A DNA stretch of 64,000 bases from Tetrapyrgos nigripes (GCA_013368315.1 JAACJM010000298.1:31797-95796); one strand, 5' to 3'. Numbered from the stretch's first letter, positions 1-11,910 are shown. Numbers and translations: made by a program. The notes: a model not told the origin generated them from the letters alone.

Positions 1-369
1 TCGCTTGTTTCCTGAGGCTCGTCGAAGTTTCCTTCAATCAATTCTCTTGCTGATTTCTCTCTCCTTTTTACAGGTCTGGACCTTATCACAGTGCACTTTG
101 AATCAAGATGTCTCTGTGACTCAGCAAGCATAGTGCTTTCTGCCATCCTCGATGTCCTCAACCCCCTCGACCCCCTGTCTACCTCCAGCTTGTATAATGG
201 CATACTCATACCATGCCTTGGTCTTTGTGTCTCTTTGTTTTTGGACTCTGTCTATCAGTGCTAAGCTCTGAAACCCAAGGACTTCCAACTTCTACTATCA
301 TAGACATATCCCTTCACTGTCTCACTTGACTACTGCAAACACTCCTGGCAGTAATACGTTTGGACACGC

Positions 370-1240
370 TGGATGGCTCAGCAATTGAAGGACGCAAGAT
401 AGCGTATGATCCTCGCAGTTTCAAGACATTGAGGCAGAGGAGAGGAAAACTGGAGATAAGATGCCAAAATTGACGACCATGGAGGAAGTTCTGCTGCTAG
501 GGATCAAAGACAAGCAGGTGAGTTGACTCTTTTCATTTATTCGTGCTTTGGCTCTTCTTTTGTGACTATGTTTCCTTTTCCGCTTTACCACCTCAGTTCA
601 CTACATAAAGCTAATCTCCTTTATGTCTTTTTTTCACAGCATTACCCATCTTTCTGGACTGATGACATTTCCTACGCTCTCAGAGCTTGCTTGCTCTTGA
701 CCAAGACACCTGATGTCAGGCTTCAGCGTGTTCCTGTCTCTCAGAGCGTATAGTCAAAGTCACCAGGGCAAACAGGCGACTACAGGCAAGTATACTGGAC
801 GAAGCGTTAATAATGGTGAAGGCGGTACAACGGTGCAGGATCCATCAGGAGGTCAACATCACTGGAGAAAAAACAGGTGTCAGCAACCCAGTTGACCTAG
901 TGAGTTTTTGATTTGGTGTTCACACCTTTCTTTTTTCTTTATGATATTCTTAATGCTGTGGTAACCCTTTCCCTACTATCGCCATCTTCACGCCTTTCTT
1001 CACCTGCTCCATCAGCGCCATATAACCTTTCTTTATCCAGGTAAAAAATGCAATGACCTCTAAAACAAGTCTGTGAATGCCTGGCCAACAAAGACATTTT
1101 CTGAACCAAAAATCGCAATTTCCTTCTCAACATGACCACTCATCCCGCCATCAACTACACCACTAAATCCAACCTCATCACCCGTGTCACCACCCTCCTG
1201 ACTGCATCCACTACCCCCCTTCCCACTGGTTCAGAATGAG
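370..1240 (+). pseudogene. Relic of Vps74/GOLPH3 (GPP34 domain) gene
   Basis: GOLPH3/Vps74 proteins bind PI4P at the Golgi and retain glycosyltransferases. Seen: an N-terminal segment reading GRKIAYDPR (about 385-412), then after a frame change PKLTTMEEVLLLGIKDKQ ending at a clean donor (about 514/515), then after a pyrimidine-rich intron and cacag acceptor SFWTDDISYALRAC (from about 642), then ILDEALIMVK (about 800) and finally THPAINYTTKSNLITRV (about 1130-1190). The order matches the GPP34 family. It is broken: frame changes near 415 and 740, a missing stretch between 900 and 1050, and an in-frame TGA at 1102-1104. Around that stop several residues differ from the family as Arg to Cys, Asp to Asn and Gly to Asp, all explained by C-to-T or G-to-A changes. 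Family identity is fairly sure; pseudogene status follows from the breaks. Confidence 0.72.
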
Positions 1241-1270
1241 GAGCCATTGAAAAATGAAAAAAAAAAGATT

Positions 1271-1502
1271 TGGAAAGGATGGTTTCTGTGTATTTTTTAC
1301 ATATTTACTTTGGGTCTGGTACGCAGCTGGTGAAAACTGTACAGTAGAATAATCTCCGATACATATGCCAAGCACCGCCGCCATGGTGGAAAGGATGGTT
1401 TCTGTGTATTTTTTACATATTTACTTTGGGTCTGGTACGCAGCTGGTGAAAACTGTACAGTAGAAGAATCTCTGATACATATGCCAAGCACCGCCGCCAT
1501 GG
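1271..1502. repeat. Tandem duplication, 116 bp x 2
   Basis: Two head-to-tail copies, 1271-1386 and 1387-1502, beginning tggaaaggatggtttctgtg and ending ccgccgccatgg. I see two base differences between them, so the duplication is recent. No coding function is evident. Confidence 0.93.
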
Positions 1503-1621
1503 TTGATGGGCGGGTAATTTTACCTGCGAGACGGGTTGCAGGTTTCTGGCGGGCTGAGATAAGCTGACCCGTACCTGTACCCGTCATACCCGTACCCCCT
1601 AACCCGTACTTTACCCACATA
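1503..1621. repeat. ACCCGTACC-rich transposon-like segment
   Basis: Contains clustered acccgtac / gggcgggt motifs in both orientations. The same composition recurs at 28970-29090 and 29325-29520. Such motif-dense stretches are typical of subterminal regions of hAT-like and other TIR transposons. No matching pair of ends was found here, so it is left as an unplaced repeat fragment. Confidence 0.45.
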
Positions 1622-2094
1622 CCTGCACTATTCCCTACTTCCCAGTGCCACTTGAGACATCAGGAGCCAGCTGTCATGTCCTCTGCTCCATTCTCTGGAA
1701 AGCCAGCTCTCGCTCTCCGTATCACATCCTACCAAATGCGTTATCGGAGACGCTCAGACGAGGAGATGGGATTTCAGCTGAGTTTGCTTGTTGGTCGTTT
1801 TGAAGTGCTGGTGACGCTGTTGGTTTTAGTGTTGAGTCATGTCGGCATCGACACTGGAAGGGGGAGTAAGGAGGAATGAGGATTGTGATAGGTAGTTTCA
1901 GGGATAGGTGGAGGGAGAGTATTGCGAGAGTGAGAGCAGGTGTAGGGGGTTACTCACCTGAAACGACACCTGGCCATCTCTAGTCTATCGTACACCCTTT
2001 CACCAGTGCGTTTACCCTGCCCAGCCAGTTTGAAGGGCAATGCTGATGTTCTTTTTTCGATGATACAGCTTGTGCTATCGCACTAGTGCTCTTC

Positions 2095-2316
2095 AAATTT
2101 CCTCCAGCTTCTTCATCAGCTGGCGCTCCTCCCCTTCACTTCAGCTTTTCCATTGTTAGCTGGAGCTCCTCACCAGCTTCTCCGTCAGCTGGCGCACCTC
2201 TACTTCACTTCAGTGTTTCCGTCGTCAGCTGGCACTCTGCCAGTTCGCTTCAGCTTTTCCATCAGCTGGCGCTCAAGATCCCAGCGAGACTACTACTAGA
2301 GCGCCAGCTGGTCAGC
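2095..2316. repeat. Degenerate AGCTGGCGC minisatellite ending in a hairpin
   Basis: The stretch is a run of imperfect units built around tcagctggcgctcctc and cacttcagcttttccat, repeated about four times. At its end cagctggcgctc and its inverted complement gagcgccagctg flank a loop of about 30 bp, giving a short perfect stem. The open frames here are by-products of the repeat. Confidence 0.6.
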
Positions 2317-3292
2317 TGAGGATTTTTCGCGGTAGAAGTACCGTAAAAGCTGAGACTTTCCCAATGGTACATGTGCCGGAGAAAACGACTTAACGCCCTC
2401 GCAATAGTACTATTGCTGCCGTATTATCATCCACATGGTCAAAGCCAGCCTACCAGTTTATCAAGGGAACGTGTCCACTGAACTGGTAGCTGGGCTTTAC
2501 TTCTCATAGCTTTTATTCCCAGAGCTGTGCGTAGAATGATCGTGAGTGTTTTTCATTTTTGTCTTTTGTTGTCTCCAAGAAGTCTTTATTGTCTAACAGC
2601 GGACCTATATTTAATAAGCTCTCCTGCAACTCTCAGGCATTCTTCTGAAATGTGGCGCCAACCACTAACCAAATGTCCCCTGCAACCTCATGGTCATCCC
2701 ATCATCCATAGTACCGATGTCACCAACTACGCGCTTGAAATAGCGGGTCGAGAGCGTCGTGCAGAATCTTTATGCAAGTTCCCATTTGTTTAATAACTCA
2801 CTCTATCTTAACTGGTTTGCAGGAATTGCTATCGCCCTGTCTGACCCTGGTTCTGATGTGCGCGAGCTGGCCACTAAAGCTTTCACCGCTCGTGCTCGTG
2901 TTCAATGTTGGCCTAGGCCAGGTGTTTTGAACGTAAGCGTCAGCTGAGCACTGACATAGGCGTTTGAAGATGGTCCTGAGCGCCAGTATGCAACTTTCGG
3001 GCGTGCTGAGCTCTCCATGTGAGCGTCGCTTTTTTCCAGGCCAAAATGAACGGATACTACTGAGGATCGCAGCTATGAAATAAAAACAGAGCAGATTACA
3101 TGTTACTTCTTAGTAGATATCCTGACGAAAATCAACTTGTTTGGATGAAGCTGGTCAGAAGCTGAGCGTGGAGCCAGCGTCAGCCAGAGAGGCGCTGGGT
3201 TTCTGGCATTCGAATACGTTGCGATTCTGAATAGGTCGAAAACCCATTCGGATTTTAATAGTTTCCTTCCCACCCAGAAACACAACATTTCC
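2317..3292. other. No recognisable gene
   Basis: Only short open frames in mixed phases; splice-like signals are present near 2550 and 2820 but the flanking translations match no family I know. Probably decayed sequence between repeats. Confidence 0.4.
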
Positions 3293-3300
3293 CTCAAGTT

Positions 3301-4043
3301 TAGTGATGTGCGGGCCCGGCTCAGCTCAAAAGCCCCAGCTCGGGCTCGGCTTTGTAGGGCTCGGGCCTGCTAGAAATCCAAGCCGAGCTTTTGAGCCCTA
3401 AGTAGGGCCGGCTTGGGCCGGCCTGGGCTCAGGCCGGGGCTCAGCACTCAGTTGAACAAAATGAAGATACGAACCAGAAGTAATAGTCATCCCCACTATC
3501 TTTGCCATTCTTCCAGTTCTCTGTTTCATTTTCTTGAGTTCCATCATCATCCAACCCAACATCTTCATCCTCCAATGGGGTCTCACAGAGCATTAAGTCA
3601 CATCGGAGGGTGCACTGGAGGAATTGCAGTGGTTAAACAATATCCTTCGCAAGTCAGTTGCGCTGTTTGCCCATTGTTATCATTCCGGCTGATTGTAAGG
3701 GTACGTTGTGTGGCACGGTTTGAATTGTGCATTGTACAACGGTTGGAGCTGCAGTAGTAAAGACCATATGGCTAACAAGACTAAAAAGTAGAAATTGATT
3801 GAGACAGACCTTATGCAACAAAATCTGGGAGTTGGCAACGGCATCCTGGAGTGATGTTACTGCCTTTGTTAAGTGCCAGCAACTTCCCAAAAGCCGGGGC
3901 CTGAGCTCAGGCCCAAGGGCTTTGAGAAATCCAAGCCGGGCCCTCAGGCCCTCAAGCCCCCCTCAAAAGCTGGGCTTGGCTTGGGCTTTTGGGGCTCGGC
4001 TCGGCCCGGCCTAGGGCTTGGAGCCCGAGCTCGCACATCACTA
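3301..4043. mobile_element. Non-autonomous hAT-like TIR element (743 bp)
   Basis: The element starts TAGTGATGTGCG and ends CGCACATCACTA, a perfect 12-bp terminal inverted repeat. It is flanked on both sides by the same 8-bp direct repeat CTCAAGTT (3293-3300 and 4044-4051). An 8-bp target duplication with TAGTGATG-type ends is the hallmark of the hAT superfamily. Inside each end lie about 100-150 bp of GC-rich subterminal repeats built on gggctcgg and its complement. No transposase is encoded, so it must have been moved in trans. The perfect target duplication indicates a fairly recent insertion. Confidence 0.9.
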
Positions 4044-4051
4044 CTCAAGTT

Positions 4052-5420
4052 TTCTTATTGTAGAATACTTCAGTGAACTGACGAAAGGGGAATCATTAAG
4101 ATTCTGATCAGCTTTTTGTTTCATCCACACTTCACAATTCCCAGGAAGTGGAAAACACGTTAGAATGTATAATGATTGTACAATTGTAGAAAACAGAAAG
4201 AATTCGAGAGGGTTTATTTGGCAAGTAATCGCATTAGGATATTTAGCATGTTCTATATAACTTTCGACCACCAAATATTGATTACTGCTGGGTGTGTATG
4301 GCACTCACGAGGATGACAACGTTTCCCTGGGTTCACGTGAGACGACATGGCGGTGACGTGGTCGATGTCGTGCATGACCCTAGTCACAGTGTGGGCGCTG
4401 GCTTTTGCCCCACCTGTTTTCATTTGTTGTCATCTAGTCAGCAATCCACTTCCACTCCCAGCAATTGGCAATTTGCTCATTTCCTCTTCTCAACGCAACC
4501 TGTCTGACCTCACTGAAGTGAAATGACTTTGTCATCGACTTGAATGGACTCCTGAGCGGCGAGTACTGGAGGACTAGATAGGATACCGCGGGAGTTTCGG
4601 TCTAGGAGAGTTGGGTATTGGCTGTTTGACGCTATGGGCCAAGTTGGAGATGGAGATGGAGATGGGCATCGACATAGAAGTGGAGTTGGGTCAGTGAGAG
4701 TGTCCGAATGTTATTGCATGTCATGCCACCGGTTGGGTTGCAAATCCTGTTGGGGGTGGGGTGGGAGTCAAGACGGAAGGGTCCATCAGTCGTTTGGTTG
4801 ATTGAGTGGGTTTATGTTGGGTTTTGAGTACTGAGGCATTCCAGGGGGCCTTGGCAGTAGTGTTTAAGGATGTTCTCTCTGAATCTCTCTAGGACGATGG
4901 TACCTCAGACGCAATCAAAAGCACTCTTCAACACTCTGCAATCCTACTCTCTCCTCTGTCTACCTACCTCCCATTACCGTTACGCTCGGTACATGGTTCC
5001 ACATTGCACAAGACACGCTGGGAAAGAACCTATGACTGAGACTACGATGTCATGTTGACGGACATGCACAGTAACAGGCTCTTTATCAGTCTGGAGTTCT
5101 TTCTGTGTATGTTCGCAAAGTGTATTCATCCTGCTTCTACCCCTGGTACGCCAAGCATTGTTGTCGACGAAGATGTGCTTCTAGTGATGGGTAAACCACC
5201 TGGAAGCCTTCGAGACAGATTTCTCGAGGGTTTTCGGTTAAGGAAAGCCGGCGCTGCTTGACTGGCCGAGGGAGGAGTCGCTCTTGCAGCCTGTAGCACT
5301 AGTCGAGAGTGGGGTTCTGGGTTGGGTGGGACAAGATGCGGGTTATGATGTACCTGGCTTGGAGTTTTGACAGCTGGGTACGCATGGACATGCTGCTTGG
5401 AAATCGAGATTTCATATAGC
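4052..5420. other. Gene-free flank of the Copia insertion
   Basis: No family-level match. A short ggagatggagat microsatellite lies near 4650. Open frames are under 100 codons on both strands and show no domain. The Copia element begins at 5426; its target duplication is copied from bases 5421-5425. Confidence 0.4.
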
Positions 5421-5425
5421 ATATG

Positions 5426-5709
5426 TGTTGAATTGGCGAATTAGTAAGCAGCCATCAACATTAGATTAGATATAGATTAGATAGTAATCTAGTTAGTTAC
5501 GCTTACTGTAAATAAGAATTTCTTAGATAAGTAGTCACATGTACTATCTAGAACAGTATATAAGGGCTTGTAGATTGCCCTACAAGAATAAGGATTTCCC
5601 TTAACACTCATTGCTCTTAACCTCTAACAAACCGCTCTAACAAGCATTTTTACATCCCCAGGTAAGTATGCAGCTACCACTACGTATATAGAACATAGCC
5701 TGCTCAACA
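5426..5709 (+). repeat. 5' LTR of the Copia element
   Basis: 284 bp, starting tgttgaattggcgaattagt and ending tgctcaaca. It contains a gtatataagg promoter-like motif (about 5557) and a gtaagtatg splice-donor-like motif near its end. Same length as the 3' LTR. Confidence 0.95.
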
Positions 5710-5722
5710 GGTTATGGGCCCC
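5710..5722 (+). promoter_or_regulatory. Primer-binding site for a tRNA-iMet half molecule
   Basis: GGTTATGGGCCCC follows the LTR with no gap. It is complementary to the conserved anticodon-loop region of eukaryotic initiator tRNA-Met (GGGCCCAUAACC), not to its 3' end. Drosophila copia is known to prime from an internal initiator tRNA fragment in this way, so this element probably does the same. Confidence 0.82.
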
Positions 5723-5986
5723 GCAAGTCCTAGACTGCATAATACCTGGTAGCACCCCTGCGGCTGCTTGAACATCGCCCTCTGTGGCCTTCATGGCTGC
5801 TGTATGTGCTCAGTAGCACCTACATGGCTGCAAGCTGGTATAATGCACACCGGGGATAATCACTGTCATAAGTGTGCTAGCCGCAGCTTTTAATTTATTT
5901 TCATGGCGTGTCCTTAACGCTGCCGCTTATCTTGCATATAGGATGTTATGCTGACAGTTTGATTATATCCCCAGATCACATTTGAA

Positions 5987-7060
5987 ATGTCTTCCGGATC
6001 AAGCTTTATGTCCACCGTTCCAGAACTCACTGGACCAAACTATACTATTTGGGCCAGCAAGTCCAAATCTTGGCTTCAATCTCAGGGCATCGCTTATGTC
6101 CTCAATACCCTCAAACCTGGAGAAATCCAGATTGTCGGATCCACATCTCCTGTACCAGCTCCTCCAGCAGCTCCCACCGGAACTACTGGTGGCACTACTG
6201 CCGCTGCTGCTGCTGCTGCAGATGAAGAAGAATCTGACGCTGGTAGTGGAGTACCTTCCCCTCACTTCATTGCTGCTGCTAGCGGTAGCGTTGCTGATTG
6301 GGAAAAGGATAACGACAAAGCCATGGGTGTCATCAAACTCCGTGTCGCTCAAGCTATTGGTGCCAAAATCGAAAATATCACCACTGCTAGAGTTATGTGG
6401 GACACACTCAAAGATCTCTATGGTAGGCCTGGAGCTGCTGAAATCTTTCAGAATTTCAAATGAGCTGTGAACGTCGAGATCCCACGTAACGCTCATCCCG
6501 GTGCTGCAATTGATCTCATCAAAATGTACCTAACCCGCATCACTAATGCAGGCGACAACACTGAGATCCCCATGTATCTCCAATACATGATCGTCATCAA
6601 CAAACTCCCTCCTGACATCTATGCCTACATCATTGCCAAAATCACTCAGGACGACATAGATGATTTTGAACACAAGACGCTCGATAATCTCCAAACTCAT
6701 GTCGTTAATACTTGGGAGGCTCGTGGTGGAAAGAAACCTCAATCTGCCAACGCTACCAAAATCACGGCAATCAAACGCAAAGGCAAACCTCCTGTCTTTG
6801 AGGAACAGCAGCAGCAGCGCCATAAAGGCAGCAGCAGCGCTTGGAGAGGTAAAGGCCGAGGACGTGGCAACTGGCGAGGCCGCGGAAAACGCGCCGGTGA
6901 ACAAACACGCCAGAAGCAACAAGCCCAGAGTATGGGTCCTATTAAGTTAGGACACTCACATGTCATACATGCGGCGAAGTTCTTCAAGGAAACTCTGACC
7001 ATCACGGTCACAGAGCCCTCTACCAAGATGTGCGTAAACCCTTCTTTAGCGAGACGGTAA
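5987..7060 (+). pseudogene. Copia gag polyprotein, disrupted
   Basis: Starts at ATG 5987 with the Copia capsid opening (ELTGPNYTIW, later WEKDNDKAMG), the pattern of the UBN2/gag-polypeptide family. The frame is stopped by TGA at 6461-6463 and continues in the same phase (AVNVEIPRNAHPG onward) to 7060. After a basic, Gly/Arg-rich stretch (RGRGNWRGRGKR) the expected zinc knuckle appears only in the next phase, as CHTCGE with a following GH, indicating a frameshift around 6950. The TGA is where a CGA Arg codon would fit. It could not produce an intact capsid without repair or readthrough. Confidence 0.85.
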
Positions 7061-7168
7061 AGCCTTTTGACGGATTTTTCTCATCTGTCCAGAACGCCTT
7101 TAAAACCCGCTTGTGATAATGGGTTAAAGCCAACTGGTGAGCTCCTCAAAGACCTTGAACTAGCATAG

Positions 7169-10100
7169 ATGTCTCATTCCGAAGCCTCTACATCTACCTC
7201 TCTCCCTTGTCCCTCTATTATCTCCGATGGTCGTTCTTTCATGGAACGATACTATTGGCAAAACCTCGTCGCTCCCTATCCTCCTGGTTTCTCTCACACT
7301 GATTCCAACCCCGATCACGATGACGACCACTGGTTCGCTATCCGTGACAACAAACCTGTCTCTGACAGTTGGGGTGCCGCCAACTGGGGTACTCCACAGC
7401 AAGAGGAGGCATGGAACAACTTCGGGTGGAAACACAACAAATGCGTGGGAACGGACGACGACGCCAAAATGGCTGAGGAACTCGACAAACTGTCGGACAG
7501 CCTCGTTTCCAACGTGGGGAGTATGGACTCAGAGGAGTTCGAGAGGGAAAAAGCGGAGTCTACCAAGCCAGTCTCGTCGATATGGGGGACTCAGACAAGG
7601 AGAACGTCGACCCCAACCACAAAACGCTCGAGGAGCGTCTTCACATGGTCACCAACGAGATGACCCAAAGGTGGTATTCAGGGGAGTTCAACAGGGAATA
7701 CAATGAGGGCCTCGACCAAATGAGCGCCTCCAATTCATCGGGGTGGAGCCAAGCGCAGTCAGTTACCCCCTTATTCGAGGAAATCTCCACGTCCCCCAGT
7801 GCTTCCAACTTGGGTGCCGACGGGGATGCCGACTCGATACCGGACCTCATAACACCACCGTCGAGTTCCCCGGATATGGACGTTATATCCCTCGGGTCTG
7901 ACTCCGAGGAGGAGATTATTTCTGAGAGTTGGAATGATGGCGGGTACTACAGGTACGCTGCATCCTCTTTCTCTTCCATTATGAATAGAGAATCCGACAC
8001 ATCACATACAGTGCAGATGATGAGCCCGGTCGCATGTCAATTATTATTATCACATGCTTGTAACATATTTATACATACCGCTCCTCTGGGCTCTATTAGC
8101 CCCTCTATTTATAATGTACCCAATATATTATGTCCCTGTGGGACTTATTATTCATCTTGTGTGAATTGCAAGGGAAAGAATACTCTCATTAACCAGAAAC
8201 ATTATGACAATGCCTGGTTACTCGACTCTGGAGCATCTGCTCATTATACTTTTGACTTAACCGACTTTGTTGAGTCACATAAAGTAGATCTAATCTCCAT
8301 TCAAACTGCAAATGGAGTTACCAAAACCAACACCGCTGGTACTGTCATCATTCAACAAGGTTCTCGCTACTTCAAAGTTGCCCCTGTTTACTATGTTGCC
8401 GATCTAAATCAATGGTTACTGTCACTTGGCACATTCCTACAGTCAGACAGAGTAACAGTTCATGGATCAGACAAAATTATCATGCTAATGAAGCATGACA
8501 AAATGACAGATGAAGATGGAAATTCAATGCGTCGTCGCTGGTTGACATTTACCAAACGATCACCAGAAGATACTATTTACTATCTTCCTCATACCAAAAC
8601 TGACGTCGCCTCCTTGGCAGACGCTATGATTTATGAAATCGACTTTGACTTAGTGCACCAATGCACTGGTCACCCTTCTCATGATGTTCTCAAACATCTT
8701 CGAACACATACCGACGGATGGCCAGAATTCAATATTCCTTTACAACCACCAATTTGCCGCAGATGTCTTGAAGGTAAAACACCACAACAAGTTTACCCAC
8801 CATCAGAAAGACAGGCGTCGCGTCCCTTTGAATTAATCCATTCGGATCTCAAAGAATTCCCCACTGAATCGTACCACAAATTCAAATATATGATAATCTT
8901 TTTGGACGACTTTACATCAAACGCATGGGCTTTTCTGTTGAACAATAAGAAAACGCCAGTACATGTAACTCACCAATGGCTTGCAATGGTCGAAAATCAA
9001 TACAAGTCTAAGGTCGAACAATGGATGTCCGATGCAGGGGGAGAATATATCAAAGGTGCCTTCATCGAAATGTTGAAAGACAAAGGCATCAAGATCCTAC
9101 AAAGCGCACCATACACCCCCCAACAAAATGGTCGTGCTGAGCGCCTCATGCACACTATAAAGGACAAGGCTGAGGCGATGCGCAAACACGCGTGTCTTCC
9201 TGACAGCTGGTGGGAATTTTGTGTTACACATGCAGTGTATTTGTATACGCGCACTCCGATGTGGCAACATGATTGGATAACACCATATGAAGTTCTGGAA
9301 AAGAAAAAGCCTCATATGGATCACTTACGTGTACTTGGCTGTGGAGCATATGTATATGTTCCAGCGAAAATTCGAAAGAACAAACTCACTTCCAAAACAG
9401 AACTTATGACCTATCTTGGTCCTGCCCCTGGCGGACATGGTGATCTATTCATGAGAAAGAACAACGCATTATTCACTGCACCACAAGCAGTATTCGACAA
9501 AACTTTGTTTCCTCGATGTGACAAAAGCACAACAAACTCAAAACGACTTCCTATAACGTTGAAAGACGTTCCAAACGATCCTAATGAGGATACTCCTCAA
9601 ATGCTCGGCGAAGATGAAGACGAGCATTTTTACATACCACCCAACGCACCTTCCAAAAGGAGACCTGATGTTCGGCATGACAATGCTGACAGACAGAGTC
9701 CACAGAGATCGCCACTGGAAACGCTGCCCCCGAGATCTGAATCTGAACCTGAAACACCACCTCAGCTTCCACAGACACCTCCGAGGCGACCAAGGCAATC
9801 ATTGAATCTGCCTCCTGCACCTAGACGAACTCAACGTGACAGGAGAGCACCAAAAACATTTGTACCAGACTCTAATCAAGCCTGGAGACAGGGGAGCACT
9901 CGGCCCCCTGGCGTGTGTGCACGTGATGCAGACAAACAGGTCGCAGCTGATAAACGCGACACTGATAGAGCCGCAAGAGAACGTGAGGCATGGCAACAGC
10001 TAAACCAGCCACACGGGACTGCAGCCACAGAATCACAGGATCCCGGTCCTAGTTCCACAGGACAAAGTGACTCAGGAGACGCTGATGAGGGTCTCAGGCC

Positions 10101-10185
10101 ACATTCGTCCACATCAGACAATGAGAATTCTGCATATAATACGAAGATCAGGCACAACTATGCCAGGAAGGGGGAGTACAGATGA
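7169..10185 (+). pseudogene. Copia pol, N-terminal part: linker, protease, integrase
   Basis: The first part (7169 to about 7570) and the second (867 codons, ATG at 7582, to 10185) are in different phases and were probably one frame. Domains in the long part: aspartic protease with WLLDSGASAHYT (about 8215), GAG-pre-integrase zinc site with GHPSHDVLKHL and CRRCLEGK (about 8670-8780), integrase core with HSDLKEF (first Asp), SDAGGEY (second Asp) and QQNGRAER (Glu), and a Pro/Arg-rich C-terminal linker. The DDE residues are all present. The frame closes at a TGA before the RT, so no continuous pol is made. Confidence 0.9.
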
Positions 10186-10189
10186 TAAA

Positions 10190-10946
10190 TCTCTTGCTTA
10201 ATAATGCAATTGACTCTAAATCTCCCTGTGAATGGACACTCCGAGAAATATCGCTCTTACCAGATAAGGAGCAAGAGGAATGGAAATCGCTTGCCATGAA
10301 GAATTAGAGGTACTTTGCAGGCGCGGAACTTTCCAACTCATAGATCATCCTGAGAATAGGAAAGTCATAAAAAACTGATGGGTCTTTGACATCAAAACTG
10401 ATGGTCGTAAGAAGGCGAGACTTGTCGCTAAAGGTTTCTCACAGATTGAAGGTCTAGACTTTGATCAAGTCTTCTCTCCAGTTGTTCGCTTCGAGACAGT
10501 GCAGCCCTCAATAATTGGCACATCTCAGGTGTCGATGTTTGTAGTGCCTACCTTTACGGCATACTCGAAGAAGAGATCTATATGGAACAACTGGAAGGTT
10601 TTATAGAACCTGGAAAAGAACGCAAAGTCATTCGGCTACTTCGCGCTCTATATGGACTTAAGCAAGCCGGTCTTGCTTGGTGGAAAGGTCTCGACAAGTC
10701 CATGGCAGAACTTGGTTTCAAATGAATCAACTCTGATGCCGGAATCTTCGTATATAATCAAAATGGTTACATTGTCATTGCCGTTGTCTACGTTGATGAT
10801 GCCCTATTCTGTGGAGCAGACAAACAGTTAGTGCTCAAATTAAAGGCGAAATTCATGAAGAAATGGGAATGCAGGGATCTTGGCGATGCCAAAGAATTTC
10901 TTAGGATGAACATCGTCAGGAAAGGCAGCAAAATCTATCTTGATCA
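10190..10946 (+). pseudogene. Copia reverse transcriptase, broken
   Basis: Recognised from WVFDIKTDGRKKARLVAKGF (about 10380), QVFSPVVRFETV, WHISGVDVCSAYLYG, LYGLKQAGLAWW and the catalytic YVDDALFC (about 10790). Breaks: TGA at 10376-10378 just before WVFD, a frame-changing deletion of roughly 20 bases between RFETV and LNNWHISG (near 10497), TGA at 10723-10725, and another frame change near 10945 entering RNase H. Both TGA codons sit where Arg (CGA) is plausible. Confidence 0.88.
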
Positions 10947-11765
10947 ATGCACCTTGAAAAGGTACTAGAACGATGTGGTATGCAAAATGCGAAAGCTTCT
11001 GCTACTCCATTACCTGCAGGATACTATCCTATAAAAAACAAAGCCCCAGTCGACCCAGTCCTTCGACAGAAATATCAAACTGTCATCGGGTCTCTTCTTT
11101 ACATCATGTTAGGATCTCGTCCTGACATAGCCTTTGCCGTTACCAAAATGGCACAGCACGCTGCAAACCCTTCAGATGATCATCTAGCTAAAGCTCTCTG
11201 GATTTGCCGTTACCTTCTCGGTACTCGACACTATGCATTAGTGTATGATGGATCCAAGAAAAAGATCACTGAATCAGATCCATTAGGAACTGGTCTCGCT
11301 GCATACACAGACTCTGATTGGGCATCAGACCCAAACGATCATCGATCACATACTGGCTTCTTCCTAACGTTAGCACGAGGGACTTTTTACTGGGCTTCTA
11401 GAGCTCAAACTACAACTGCGCTAAGCTCTACCGAAGCCGAGTATATGGCTCTTAGTGATTGTAGTCGTCAAGTCATCTGGATAAAAGCTCTCTTAAAAGA
11501 ACTTAACATTGAGATGAAAGCTATCGATATCTATGGAGACAATCAAGGATCTATCTTCATTGCATCCAATCCTGTTACAGAACGATGTTCAAAACACATT
11601 GCTGTCAAATATCACTTTATTCGTGAACATGTAGCAAATGAGAACGTAACAATAAAGTTCATAGAAGGAAGCGATAATCCTGCCAATATGTTTACAAAGA
11701 ATCTTGGCAAACAAAAATTCGAGAAGTTCAGATCACAACTAGGACTTCAGTTTTATACTAGTTAA
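10947..11765 (+). CDS. Copia RNase H domain and RT thumb (open segment)
   Basis: Open frame of 272 codons encoding the end of the RT connection (GSLLYIMLGSRPDIAFAV) and RNase H with the acidic residues in AAYTDSDWASD, SSTEAEYMALSD and YGDNQGSIFI, then the usual SKHIAVKYHFIREH tail. The listed start is only an in-frame ATG; the segment is the C-terminal part of the polyprotein and is not an independent gene. Confidence 0.9.
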   Translation: MHLEKVLERCGMQNAKASATPLPAGYYPIKNKAPVDPVLRQKYQTVIGSLLYIMLGSRPDIAFAVTKMAQHAANPSDDHLAKALWICRYLLGTRHYALVYDGSKKKITESDPLGTGLAAYTDSDWASDPNDHRSHTGFFLTLARGTFYWASRAQTTTALSSTEAEYMALSDCSRQVIWIKALLKELNIEMKAIDIYGDNQGSIFIASNPVTERCSKHIAVKYHFIREHVANENVTIKFIEGSDNPANMFTKNLGKQKFEKFRSQLGLQFYTS

Positions 11766-11894
11766 GCCTTGGTACAACATATCAGAGAACCTTGGTACAA
11801 TGTATCATAGAACCGTGGTACAACATATCTCAAATAACGAAGATGAACCTCGGCTGCTTATAGTGCCTTTATGCTTACGCGCACTAACGGTGCA

Positions 11895-11910
11895 GCTTAG
11901 CAAGGGGGAG
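11895..11910 (+). promoter_or_regulatory. Polypurine tract of the Copia element
   Basis: agcttagcaagggggag lies immediately before the 3' LTR; the run aagggggag is the expected plus-strand primer. Confidence 0.85.

Noticed and set aside
5126..5422. 98-codon minus-strand ORF before the Copia LTR
   Set aside because: No domain, no splice context, and it overlaps an equally open plus-strand frame.
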